This document shows, piece after piece, positions 1-8,181 of a DNA stretch of 64,000 nt. The stretch is from the NCBI RefSeq assembly GCF_035969385.1, contig NZ_JAYKKJ010000003.1, forward strand, positions 186,001-250,000, given 5' to 3'. The DNA comes from SELP01 sp035969385. Lineage in GTDB: Bacteria > Pseudomonadota > Alphaproteobacteria > Rhodobacterales > Rhodobacteraceae. A program made the position numbers and the translations under genes. The stretch's first letter is position 1, and the number at the start of each line of letters is the position of its first letter. The notes below the pieces were generated by a model. It made no database searches and had not been told where the DNA came from. It saw nothing but the letters and a program-made list of their open reading frames with translations.

Positions 1-89
1 TCCCCTTCCCCGCCGCCGACCCGGACCCGTTTTTCAACATCAACAAGCCCGAAGATCTGGCCCATGCCGAAAGGATGATCCAGCGATGA
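1..89 (+). CDS. mobA: MobA, molybdenum cofactor guanylyltransferase (C-terminal fragment)
   Basis: Only the last 28 codons are in the window, read from base 3 and ending in TGA at 87-89. The visible tail contains DPFFNINKPEDLAHAE, which matches the usual C-terminal end of MobA. MobA attaches GMP to molybdopterin to make the guanine dinucleotide cofactor. The stop overlaps the mobB start as ATGA, so the two are translationally coupled. The call rests on this short tail plus the neighbouring mobB. The rest of the gene lies to the left of the window. Confidence 0.8.
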   Translation, partial: PFPAADPDPFFNINKPEDLAHAERMIQR

Positions 90-577
90 AAGTCTATGGG
101 ATCACGGGCCGCAAGAATTCGGGCAAGACCGGCCTTGTCGAACGGCTCGTCGCGCAGTTCACCGCGCAGGGGCTGCGGGTATCAACGGTCAAGCACGCCC
201 ACCACGAGATCGACATCGACCATCCGGGCCGCGACAGTTTCCGGCACCGCACGGCGGGCGCGGCGGAGGTGATCGTTGCCTCCCCCTACCGATGGGCCTT
301 GATGGGAGAGCTGCGCGGGGCGTCGGAACCGCCGCTGGACGCGCTTTTGGCCAAACTGTCGCCGGTCGATCTGGTTCTGATCGAGGGCTACAAGGCTGCC
401 CCCCATTCAAAGATCGAATGCTACCGGGCCGCGACGGGGCAACCGCTCTTGTCGCCGGAAAACCCGACGATCCGTGCCGTGGCAAGTGACAGTGGCGTTG
501 CAACCGCCCTGCCCCGGTTCGATCTGGACGACACAAGCGGTATCGCGGGCTTCATCGCGGCAGAGCTGGGCCTGTGA
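86..577 (+). CDS. mobB: MobB, molybdopterin-guanine dinucleotide biosynthesis protein B
   Basis: A 163-residue P-loop protein. The N-terminus MKVYGITGRKNSGKT carries the Walker A motif at residues 8-15, followed by VKHAHHEIDIDHPGRDS and later DLVLIEGYK, all standard for MobB. The family binds GTP and is thought to help MobA deliver or form the bis-MGD cofactor; it is usually not essential. Length is normal for the stand-alone form. It overlaps mobA by 4 bp upstream and the next gene by 4 bp (GTGA) downstream, forming a three-gene unit. The cofactor products would serve Mo enzymes generally; CoxL-type hydroxylases like the one nearby normally use the cytosine form instead. Confidence 0.95.
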   Translation: MKVYGITGRKNSGKTGLVERLVAQFTAQGLRVSTVKHAHHEIDIDHPGRDSFRHRTAGAAEVIVASPYRWALMGELRGASEPPLDALLAKLSPVDLVLIEGYKAAPHSKIECYRAATGQPLLSPENPTIRAVASDSGVATALPRFDLDDTSGIAGFIAAELGL

Positions 578-1467
578 CCCCCGACCGCGTGGCCATCGTC
601 GATTGGTCGGCGGCGGGCGTGCCGAAGCGGGGCAAGGATTCGATCTGGATCGGGGTGGCGGACCACAAGGGCGTAACCGCCACCAATATCCCGACCCGGA
701 TCGGGGCCGAACAGACCCTCGCGCACCTGATCGCGGAGAGTCGTGCCGATGGGGTCCGCTTGCTGATCGGGTTCGACTTCAACTTTGGGGCTCCGTCTGG
801 GTTGGCCCGCCATCTGACGGGCAGCGCGAGGGCGCTGGCCCTATGGGATTGGTTGGGGGCACGCGTGACTGACACAGACCGGAACCAGACCAACTATCGC
901 GCGGTCGCGGCGGCGATCAACGCGACCCTGCCGGGGGATGGGCCGTTCTGGGGAAATGGCGCCAAGGCGGAGGTGCCGGGCCTGCCGCGCCGCAAGCCCG
1001 CCCTGCCGCCAGGGTTGGCCGAGCACCGGGAAACCGACCTGCGCGGAAGGATCAAGGGGCTGTCCCCGAAACCGATCTGGCAATTGGCCGGGGCCGGGGC
1101 GGTTGGGGCGCAATCCCTGACCGGCATTCCGATGCTGGCGCGGCTGCGCCGCCTGCCCGGTGTCGCTGTCTGGCCGTTCGAGGATTGGGCCGGCGCCACG
1201 GTCGTTCTGGCAGAGGTCTACGCCAGCCACCTGATGGAGCAGGTCCGACCGTTGGTCGCCGGGGGGATGGTCGCGGATGCGGCGCAGGTGCAGGTCATGG
1301 CGCGCGCGTTCCTTGGGGCGGCGCGGGCCGGTGCATTACCCGCGATGATGCGGCCCGAAGTGCCGCGCGACATCCTGCTGGATGAAGGCTGGACATTGGG
1401 GGTCGGCCATATCAGGGCACTGGAGAACGGGTTTCAGCGAGGTGTTTCGGTGCCGCTTCAACCCTAG
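574..1467 (+). CDS. DUF429-like (RNase H-fold) protein linked to mobAB
   Basis: 297 residues, starting at a GTG that overlaps the mobB stop (GTGA). I do not recognise a firm function. The N-terminal AIVDWSAAG, the central LIGFDFNFGAP and the later EVYASHL resemble the three acidic motifs of the DUF429 RNase H-like family (first Asp in a beta strand, D-x-x-x-G, and Glu-Val-Tyr). That is a judgement by eye. There is no signal peptide or membrane segment. Tight coupling to mobA and mobB suggests a role near molybdenum cofactor biosynthesis, but the sequence shows no direct evidence of one. It is followed by a convergent tusA gene after about 55 bases. Confidence 0.6.
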   Translation: MTPDRVAIVDWSAAGVPKRGKDSIWIGVADHKGVTATNIPTRIGAEQTLAHLIAESRADGVRLLIGFDFNFGAPSGLARHLTGSARALALWDWLGARVTDTDRNQTNYRAVAAAINATLPGDGPFWGNGAKAEVPGLPRRKPALPPGLAEHRETDLRGRIKGLSPKPIWQLAGAGAVGAQSLTGIPMLARLRRLPGVAVWPFEDWAGATVVLAEVYASHLMEQVRPLVAGGMVADAAQVQVMARAFLGAARAGALPAMMRPEVPRDILLDEGWTLGVGHIRALENGFQRGVSVPLQP

Positions 1468-1522
1468 CCGACCGCGGGTGGCGCGTGGCCAATCTGGCGA
1501 TTTGCCGGTCTTTCGATCCGGC

Positions 1523-1756
1523 TTAGGGGATACCCCGCCGGATCAGATGCACCTGCGCATCGTCTTCCTCGGTCATGCCCAGATACTCGTGCCCGGCCTG
1601 CCCGCAGAAATGCGGCATGTCCACCACGGCCACCGGGTCCGTCGCCAGCACCCGCAGAACCTGCCCCGGTTGCAGGCGTTCCAGCCCCTTGCGGGCCTTC
1701 AGAACCGGCAGCGGGCACAGCAGGTCACGGGCGTCGATTTCGGCGTCATGGGTCAT
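1523..1756 (-). CDS. TusA/SirA-family sulfur carrier protein
   Basis: 77 residues from the ATG at 1756; upstream in-frame codons would add 22 residues with no family similarity. The N-terminal block IDARDLLCPLPVLKARKGL contains the CPxP motif of the TusA family, whose Cys carries persulfide sulfur for tRNA thiolation, Moco sulfuration or other transfers. The second half, VLATDPVAVVDMPHFCGQAGHEYLG, is typical, with an extra Cys before the last strand. It lies just downstream of the cox operon terminator, so it is probably transcribed separately. Position between mob and cox genes fits a sulfur-supply role for a molybdoenzyme, but this is only suggestive because TusA paralogues have many partners. 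Confidence 0.85.
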   Translation of the reverse strand: MTHDAEIDARDLLCPLPVLKARKGLERLQPGQVLRVLATDPVAVVDMPHFCGQAGHEYLGMTEEDDAQVHLIRRGIP

Positions 1757-1796
1757 AGCTGCCGCGATACCGGAAGCCCCCGGTAGAGCGCAAATG

Positions 1797-1827
1797 AAAA
1801 GGGCCGCGCGGGCGATCCGCACGGCCC
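1797..1827 (-). terminator. Rho-independent terminator of the cox operon
   Basis: GGGCCG and CGGCCC (1801-1806 and 1822-1827) pair outside GCGG/CCGC (1808-1811 and 1817-1820) with a single C/A mismatch and a GCGAT loop. Read on the minus strand the stem is followed at once by TTTT (1800-1797). It lies 20 bases past the coxM stop and just before tusA. Confidence 0.75.
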
Positions 1828-1847
1828 CATGTCGATCGGCCCGGGGG

Positions 1848-2633
1848 TCAGGCGGCGGCGACCGCCCGCTTGGTCATCACCTTGACCAGATGCGCCCGGT
1901 AGTCCGGTGTGCCGTGGACATCGCCCATCATGCCGTCAGCCGCAACTGACAGCCCGGCCACCGCATCGGCCGAGAAATCGGCCGAGAGCGCCGCCTCTGC
2001 CTCGGTCCAGCGGAACACGCCGCCCTCGGACGCGCCTGTCACGGCCACCCGAACGCCGTCCGCGTATTTCGCGACGAACACACCGGTCAGCGCAAACCGC
2101 GACGCGGGCTGCTGGAACTTCATATAGGCCGCCCGTTCGGGAACGGGAAAGCGAACCTCGGTGATGATCTCACCCTCATCGAGGGCGGTGGTGAACAGCC
2201 CCTGAAAGAAGTCATCCGCCGCGATCTGCCGGGCATTGGTGACGATGGTCGCGCCTGACGCCAACGCCGCCGCCGGGTAGCAGGCCGCCGGGTCATTGTT
2301 GGCTAGGCTGCCGCCAATGGTGCCCCGGTTGCGCACCGCCGGATCGCCGATGCCACCCGCAAGGGCAGCCAGCGCCGGATACTGCGTTGCCTGCGCGGCA
2401 ACCGTGGCGTGGGTGGTGCCGCCGCCGATACACAGCGCCCCGTCATCCGCCACGCAGACCCCTTTCATTTCGGGGATGGCCGTCAGGCTGACCAGCTTCG
2501 ACGGCATCGCCAGCCGTTGTTTCAGCGTCGGGATCAGGGTCTGCCCGCCGCCCAGCGCCTGCGCGTCCTCCGCGCCAAGGGCGGCGACGGCATCGGCGAT
2601 GGTGGTGGGCCGTTCAATGTCAAATGCATACAT
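1848..2633 (-). CDS. coxM: CoxM-like FAD-binding subunit of a xanthine dehydrogenase-family molybdenum hydroxylase
   Basis: 261 residues. N-terminal ALGGGQTLIPTLKQRLAMP and the later IGDPAVRNRGTIGGSLANNDPAACYP are the two FAD-binding signatures of the medium subunit. It passes electrons from the 2Fe-2S subunit to FAD and then to an acceptor. It is shorter than many CoxM proteins (about 285) but complete, ending in a CO_deh_flav_C-type tail. It is the last gene of the operon, 16 bp after coxL, with a terminator behind it. The order S-L-M is that of form II (BMS) clusters, not the M-S-L order of true CO dehydrogenase. Cytoplasmic. Confidence 0.93.
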   Translation of the reverse strand: MYAFDIERPTTIADAVAALGAEDAQALGGGQTLIPTLKQRLAMPSKLVSLTAIPEMKGVCVADDGALCIGGGTTHATVAAQATQYPALAALAGGIGDPAVRNRGTIGGSLANNDPAACYPAAALASGATIVTNARQIAADDFFQGLFTTALDEGEIITEVRFPVPERAAYMKFQQPASRFALTGVFVAKYADGVRVAVTGASEGGVFRWTEAEAALSADFSADAVAGLSVAADGMMGDVHGTPDYRAHLVKVMTKRAVAAA

Positions 2634-2649
2634 GGGTGGTCCCTCCTAC

Positions 2650-5019
2650 TCAGGCGTTGTTCATCGCAGCCCAGACGCGCGACGGCGACACGGGCATATC
2701 GATATGGGTGACGTTGTGACCGCCGGATTGCAGCGCGTCGATCACGGCGTTGACGACCGCCGGTGGCGACCCGATGGCCCCAGCCTCGCCACACCCCTTC
2801 ACCCCCAACGGGTTATGGGTGCAGGGCGTCACGCAGGAATGGTCCACCGTGTAGAACGGCAGATCATCGGCGCGCGGCATGGCATAGTCCATGTAACTGG
2901 CCGAGGTGAGCTGACCGTTTTCGTCATAAACGGTGTTTTCCAGCAGCGCCTGACCGATCCCCTGGCCAAGCCCCCCGTGCACCTGCCCTTCGACGATCAA
3001 CGGGTTGATCACATTGCCGAAGTCATCGCAGGCGGTGAACCGTTCGACAGTGACCTTTCCGGTTTCCGGGTCCACCTCGACCTCGCAGGCGTAGCCGCCC
3101 GCCGGGTAGGTGAAATTGCCCGGATCGTAAAAGGCGGTTTCCTCCAACCCCGGTTCGACACTGTCGAGCGGGAAGTTGTGCGGGATATAGGCCTTCAGCG
3201 CGACCTCGCCAAAGCTCACCGATTTGTCGGTGCCCGCGACGGTGAAATTGCCCTCGGCGAATTCCACGTCCGCCTCGGAGGCTTCCAACATATGCGCGGC
3301 GATCTTCTTGGCCTTGGCGATCACCTTTTCGGTGGCCCGCACCACGGCCGAGCCGCAAACCGCCAGCGACCGCGACCCGTAGGACCCCATGCCAAAGGGG
3401 ATCTTGGAGGTGTCGCCATGCACGATATCGACCGAGGCCGGGTCGATGCCCAGCATCTCGCCCACGACCTGCGGGAAGGCGGTTTCGTGCCCTTGCCCGT
3501 GGCTGTGCGCCCCCACCATGACCGAGATATTGCCAGTGGCATTCACCCGGACCGTGGCCGCATCATAAAGGCCCACCCGGCTGCCGAGGATGCCGACAAG
3601 GTTCGACGGGGCGATGCCGCAGGCCTCGATATAGGAGTTGATCCCAAGACCGCGCAGCTTGCCGGCCGCTTCGGATGCTTTGCGCCGTTCGGCGAAGCCG
3701 CCGAAATCGGCCAGCTCTTCCAGCTTGTCCATCAGCGCGTCGTAGTTGCCGATGTCGTATTCCAGACCGGCAGCGCTGGTGAACGGAAACTGGTCGGGCT
3801 TGACGAAGTTCTTGCGCCGGATTGCGATGGGGTCCAGGCCCAGTTCGCGCGCCGCCTTGTCGATGACCCGTTCGATGGAATAGGTCGCCTCGGGCCGGCC
3901 CGCGCCGCGATAGGCGTCCACCGGAGCGGTGTTGGTGAACACGGCCTTCACGTTCACATAGACATGCGGGACGGTATAGTTCCCCGCCATCAGCGTGCCA
4001 TGCAGGAAGGTCGGCGTCGCGGTCGAGAAGTTCGACAGATAGGCGCCGACGTTGGCCATGGTTTCCGTGCGGAAGGCAATGAACGTGCCGTCCTTTTCGC
4101 AGGCCAGTTCGATCTTGGTCACGTGGTCGCGGCCGTGGGCGTCGGTCAGGAAACTTTCCGACCGGGTCGCGGTCCAGCGGACCGGGCGGCCCAGCTTTTT
4201 CGCCGCCGCCAGCACGAGCGCCTCTTCACCGTAGTGATAGATCTTCGAGCCAAAGCCGCCGCCCACGTCCGGGGCGATGACCCGCAGCTTGTTTTCCGGA
4301 ATGCCCAGCACGAAGGCCGAGATCAGAAGCCGGGTCAGGTGCGGGTTCTGCGAGGTGGTATAGAGCGTGTAATAGCCGGTACCGGGGTCATAGTCGCCGG
4401 TCGAGGCGCGGGGTTCCATCGCATTGGGCACCAGCCGGTTGTTGACCAGTTCCAACGTGGTGACATGGGGCGCGTTCTTGATCGCCTCGTCTGTGGCGGC
4501 GCGGTTGTCTTCGATCCAGCCCCAGTCGAAACACTGGTTAGTGGCAATCTCGTCATGGACGAAGGGCGCCCCGGCAAGGGCCTGCGCCATGTTGGTGACG
4601 GCGGGCAGTTCCTTGATGTCGGCCACGATCGCCTCGGCCGCGTCGCGGGCCTGTTCGGCGGTTTCGGCGATGACAGCGGCATAGGCATCGCCCACATGGC
4701 GGACCTTGCCATGGGCCAGAACCGGACGCTTGGGTTCCTTCATCGGCTCGCCATCACGGCTGTTGATCAGCCAGCCCGCCGGGTTGCCACCAACGTCGAC
4801 GAAATCCTCGCCGGTGAAGATGGCCAGAACGCCCGGCATCTTTTCCGCGTCCGAGGTGTCGATGGACAGAATTTCGCCATGCGCCACCTGACTGCGGACA
4901 AAGGCGGCGTGGGCCTGCCCGGTCAGTTGAATGTCATCTGTGTATTTTCCGCGTCCGGTTAGAAAACGGACGTCTTCACGCCGCTTGGTGCTGGCGCCTA
5001 TGCCGGTATCTTTGGGCAT
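2650..5019 (-). CDS. coxL: CoxL-like molybdopterin-binding large subunit, form II
   Basis: 789 residues, the catalytic subunit of a molybdenum hydroxylase. The active-site loop at residues about 369-375 reads AYRGAGR, the form II (BMS) signature; form I CO dehydrogenases have AYxCSFR with the Cys that binds Cu-S. The C-terminal GVKGCGEAGAIGSPPAV keeps the Glu that faces Mo in the family. Length and N-terminal KRREDVRFLTGRGKYTDDI are normal. By known family behaviour this enzyme may hydroxylate an unidentified aldehyde, heterocycle or CoA-like substrate, and CO oxidation should not be assumed. A repeat element lies between its start and coxS. Confidence 0.95.
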   Translation of the reverse strand: MPKDTGIGASTKRREDVRFLTGRGKYTDDIQLTGQAHAAFVRSQVAHGEILSIDTSDAEKMPGVLAIFTGEDFVDVGGNPAGWLINSRDGEPMKEPKRPVLAHGKVRHVGDAYAAVIAETAEQARDAAEAIVADIKELPAVTNMAQALAGAPFVHDEIATNQCFDWGWIEDNRAATDEAIKNAPHVTTLELVNNRLVPNAMEPRASTGDYDPGTGYYTLYTTSQNPHLTRLLISAFVLGIPENKLRVIAPDVGGGFGSKIYHYGEEALVLAAAKKLGRPVRWTATRSESFLTDAHGRDHVTKIELACEKDGTFIAFRTETMANVGAYLSNFSTATPTFLHGTLMAGNYTVPHVYVNVKAVFTNTAPVDAYRGAGRPEATYSIERVIDKAARELGLDPIAIRRKNFVKPDQFPFTSAAGLEYDIGNYDALMDKLEELADFGGFAERRKASEAAGKLRGLGINSYIEACGIAPSNLVGILGSRVGLYDAATVRVNATGNISVMVGAHSHGQGHETAFPQVVGEMLGIDPASVDIVHGDTSKIPFGMGSYGSRSLAVCGSAVVRATEKVIAKAKKIAAHMLEASEADVEFAEGNFTVAGTDKSVSFGEVALKAYIPHNFPLDSVEPGLEETAFYDPGNFTYPAGGYACEVEVDPETGKVTVERFTACDDFGNVINPLIVEGQVHGGLGQGIGQALLENTVYDENGQLTSASYMDYAMPRADDLPFYTVDHSCVTPCTHNPLGVKGCGEAGAIGSPPAVVNAVIDALQSGGHNVTHIDMPVSPSRVWAAMNNA

Positions 5020-5040
5020 CTTGATCTTCCTCCCTGTGAG

Positions 5041-5110
5041 GGTGGCGGGTTGAAACCCACCTTACGAAATTGGGGCGCGGGGCATGTAAGGTGGGTCTTG
5101 ATCCACCATC
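5041..5110. repeat. Paired-hairpin interspersed repeat, copy 1
   Basis: Two neighbouring hairpin arms occur here. The first is GGCGGGTTGAAACCCACC near 5044-5061, imperfect. The second is GGTGGGTCTTGATCCACC near 5090-5107. A second, cleaner copy with the same loops (TGAA and CTTG) lies at 59667-59731. The element sits inside the cox operon, between coxS and coxL, where it could affect mRNA stability or subunit ratio. No transposase is associated. Confidence 0.75.
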
Positions 5111-5128
5111 CCCGCCGGTTCGCTTTTG

Positions 5129-5614
<486 letters not shown>

Positions 5615-5648
5615 TTGTTCCTCCCTTGGAAAATGGATCTTGTTGGGG

Positions 5649-6167
5649 TCAGCGGCCCAGCGCGCGGGCGAACCAACCTTTCTTCTTGGTATCTTCGTCT
5701 GTCTCTTCGGCGGGCTCGCCCTCGGACGGGCCTTCCACCGCCGCCTGGAACCGTTCAAAGAATTCGTCGGCCAGTTTGCGGGCCACCCCGTCGATGATCC
5801 GGCTGCCAAGCTGGGCCAGCTTGCCGCCAACCCGCGCCTCGACTGCATAGGTCAGAAGGGTACCGCCCTCTTCGGGTGTCAGGCCAACCTTGGCTCCGCC
5901 CTTGGCGAACCCCGCGGCCCCGCCCTTGCCCTCGCCCGAGATGGTGCAGCTTTGACCCGGAACGATGTCCGACAGGGTCACGGCACCTTTGAAGGTCGCC
6001 TTCACCGGGCCTATCTTCTGGGTCACCACCGCCTCGAACCCGTCCTCAACACTGCCCGTCAACTCCTGACAGCCGGGGATGCATTCCTTCAAAACCTCCG
6101 GGTCCAGAAGGGCCGCCCAGACGATCTCTGGCGCGGCGGATATCTGCCTTGTGTCGTTCAGCTCCAC
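5649..6167 (-). CDS. coxG: CoxG-like SRPBCC-domain protein
   Basis: 172 residues from a GTG at 6167, preceded by AGGGAGAAC, so the protein reads VELNDTRQISAAPEIVW. This and LKECIPGCQELTG, FKGAVTLSDIVPGQSCTISGEGKGG match the CoxG (CO dehydrogenase subunit G, START-like) family. In known systems CoxG helps recruit or mature the cox enzyme at the membrane. The last 35 residues are acidic then basic (EETDEDTKKKGWFARALGR), a possible membrane-contact tail; this is inference. It is the first gene of the operon and diverges from the LuxR-type regulator at 6326. Confidence 0.9.
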   Translation of the reverse strand: MELNDTRQISAAPEIVWAALLDPEVLKECIPGCQELTGSVEDGFEAVVTQKIGPVKATFKGAVTLSDIVPGQSCTISGEGKGGAAGFAKGGAKVGLTPEEGGTLLTYAVEARVGGKLAQLGSRIIDGVARKLADEFFERFQAAVEGPSEGEPAEETDEDTKKKGWFARALGR

Positions 6168-6222
6168 GGTGTTCTCCCTATTCGTTGGCAACAGGCTAGG
6201 AGATTCGGGGCGCGTCTGGCTA

Positions 6223-6258
6223 TTCGACCAATGGCCTAGTCCGCGCCTTCGACCAATG
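6223..6258. promoter_or_regulatory. Direct repeat TTCGACCAATG in the coxG/luxR divergent region
   Basis: TTCGACCAATG occurs twice, at 6223-6233 and 6248-6258, 25 bases apart. Related inverted forms lie nearby (GTTGGC at 6184-6189 and CGTTGGCC at 6262-6269). Such a cluster between divergent genes suggests binding sites for a regulator, possibly the LuxR-type protein encoded at 6326. This is pattern recognition only. Confidence 0.4.
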
Positions 6259-6325
6259 TGCCGTTGGCCTTGGCGCGGAACCTGCCTAGACTTGCCCAAA
6301 GAGGACAAGAGGGGAGGACCAGCGC

Positions 6326-7021
6326 ATGGTGACCGGACCGGCCACGGCGGGATTCAGTTCCGCCCTGATCATCGACGATCACCCGCTGTTTTGCGATGCG
6401 CTGGCGATGACGCTTCCGGCGGTGGCGGGGATTGGGCGGGTGGACACGGCGGTGACGCTAGAGGCGGCGTTGACCGCCCTGTCGGACGGACCGCTGCCGG
6501 ATGTGATCGTACTGGACCTGAACCTGCCCGACGTCAGCGGGCTGGACGGGCTGGTACGGCTGCGCAACGCGGTCGATGGCCGCCCAATCCTTGTCGTGTC
6601 CTCCATGGCCGACCATCGGATGATCGGCGCGGCGATCCGGGCGGGGGCCGCGGGGTTCGTCCCCAAGCATTCCCAGCGCGATGTCTTTCGTGCCGCGTTC
6701 GAGGCACTGGCCGACGGGCGGCAATTCGTACCCGACGGCGTGCCCCTGACCGGCGGCACGGACGCGCCGGCCTCCGATCAGGAAGACGCGGTGCAGCGCC
6801 TGTCCCTGTTGACCCGGCAACAGGCGCGCATCCTGCAACTGCTGTGCGAAGGCAAGCTGAACAAGCAGATCGCTTTTGACCTGTCGATCGCCGAAACCAC
6901 GGTCAAGGCGCATGTCACCGCGATCATGCGCAAGCTGGGGGTGCAAAGCCGGACACAGGCGGTTCTTCTGGCGCGCGAGGCCAGTTTTGCCAGTGTCCTT
7001 CAGGATGACGGCGGATCATGA
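6326..7021 (+). CDS. NarL/LuxR-family response regulator
   Basis: 231 residues. The receiver domain (about 12-130) has the acidic pair in IIDDHPLF, the phospho-acceptor Asp64 in VLDLNLPD and the Lys in FVPKHS. The C-terminal LuxR helix-turn-helix (about 158-220) has LLTRQQARILQLLCEGKLNKQIAFDLSIAE followed by TVKAHV. It should bind DNA as a dimer when phosphorylated, most likely by the kinase at 8182. A GAGGGGAGGA ribosome site precedes the ATG. It overlaps the FIST gene by 4 bp. The order regulator-sensor-kinase recalls the ErbR/NosP/NahK neighbourhood of Pseudomonas aeruginosa. The divergent cox operon is a plausible target. Confidence 0.93.
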   Translation: MVTGPATAGFSSALIIDDHPLFCDALAMTLPAVAGIGRVDTAVTLEAALTALSDGPLPDVIVLDLNLPDVSGLDGLVRLRNAVDGRPILVVSSMADHRMIGAAIRAGAAGFVPKHSQRDVFRAAFEALADGRQFVPDGVPLTGGTDAPASDQEDAVQRLSLLTRQQARILQLLCEGKLNKQIAFDLSIAETTVKAHVTAIMRKLGVQSRTQAVLLAREASFASVLQDDGGS

Positions 7022-8178
7022 CCGGCACCGCAAAGACCCAGATCCTCAGGCAGGCGCAGGTTACGGCGGACGATGCCGATCCGGTCGGCGCATTGGCCCT
7101 CGGGCTCGGCAAAGGTCCGTTTGCGCTAGTCGCGCTGTTTGTCAGCCCCGAGGCCGATTTTCACGCGGTAACCCGCGCGGCCTGGACCCAATGGGGCGGG
7201 ATGGACACCACCGTTATCGGCTGCACCACCGCCGGCGAGATCGGGGCGGACGGCTATGCCGAAGGGACGATCCTTGCGCTAGGACTGCCGCGTGCCCATT
7301 TCGCCACCCTGCCCGTGGTGATCGACGACCTGTCGCGGATCGACCCGCAGGACATCGTGGCCGGGATGATCCGCCGCCGGGCCCGGCTGACCGCCGAGGA
7401 ACCGCTGTGGCGCCACGAGTTTGCTTTTCTCATGATCGACGGCCTGTCGGTGCGGGAGGATGCGCTTGTCTCGGCCCTGTCCGGGGGGCTTGGCCCGGTG
7501 CCCCTGTTCGGCGGTTCGGCGGGGGACGGCGACCGGTTCGGGGAAACCTTCGTGTCCATCAATGGCGCGGTTCTGACAAACGCGGCGGTCCTGTGCCTTG
7601 TGCGCAGCGATTGCCCGGTCAAGGTGTTCAGCCTTGACCACCTGCGACCCACCGACACGCGGATGGTCGTGACCCGCGCCGACCCGGCCCGCCGGATCGT
7701 GCAGGAAATCAACGCCGAACCGGCCGCCCGCGAATATGCACGCCTACTGGGGAAAGACCCCGAACAGCTGTCGGCCTTCACCTTTGCCGCCCATCCCGTC
7801 GTGGTTCGCTTTGGCGGAGAACACCACGTCCGGTCGATCCAGCGGGTTCTGGAAAACGGCGATCTGGTCTTCTATTCGGCCATCGACGAAGGTCTGGTCC
7901 TGACCCTTGCCGAACCCGACGACATGCCCGACCACCTGTCCCGCGAAATGGCCGCCCTGTCCCAAGGTGGCACCCGGCCCGAGGCGATCTGGGCCTGCGA
8001 CTGCATCCTGCGCCGGATCGAAGCCGAACAGAAGCAGCAGGGCGCGGCATTGTCGGCGATCATGGCGCAGCACCGGGTCGTGGGCTTTTCCACCTATGGT
8101 GAACAGGTCGGCGGGATGCATGTGAACCAGACCATGACCGGTGTCGCGATCTACCCGCCAGACGGCCCCGAGGTCTGA
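7018..8178 (+). CDS. FIST-domain sensor protein, NosP-like
   Basis: 386 residues, soluble. The N-terminal FIST domain has VIGCTTAGEIGADGY and later PLFGGSAGDGDRFGETFV; the C-terminal FIST_C domain has AACREYARLLG-like helices and ends with VVGFSTYGEQVGGMHVNQT, the standard ending. FIST proteins sense small molecules; the NosP subgroup binds haem and nitric oxide and controls a partner histidine kinase. Placement between a LuxR regulator and a NahK-like hybrid kinase supports the NosP assignment, though haem binding cannot be seen in sequence. It overlaps the regulator gene by 4 bp and precedes the kinase by 3 bp. Confidence 0.85.
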   Translation: MTGTAKTQILRQAQVTADDADPVGALALGLGKGPFALVALFVSPEADFHAVTRAAWTQWGGMDTTVIGCTTAGEIGADGYAEGTILALGLPRAHFATLPVVIDDLSRIDPQDIVAGMIRRRARLTAEEPLWRHEFAFLMIDGLSVREDALVSALSGGLGPVPLFGGSAGDGDRFGETFVSINGAVLTNAAVLCLVRSDCPVKVFSLDHLRPTDTRMVVTRADPARRIVQEINAEPAAREYARLLGKDPEQLSAFTFAAHPVVVRFGGEHHVRSIQRVLENGDLVFYSAIDEGLVLTLAEPDDMPDHLSREMAALSQGGTRPEAIWACDCILRRIEAEQKQQGAALSAIMAQHRVVGFSTYGEQVGGMHVNQTMTGVAIYPPDGPEV

Positions 8179-8181
8179 CAG

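Noticed and set aside
2296..4962. A very long open frame (888 codons) on the plus strand across coxL
   Set aside because: It mirrors coxL on the other strand and results from GC-biased codon use. The coxL reading has all family motifs and a ribosome site.
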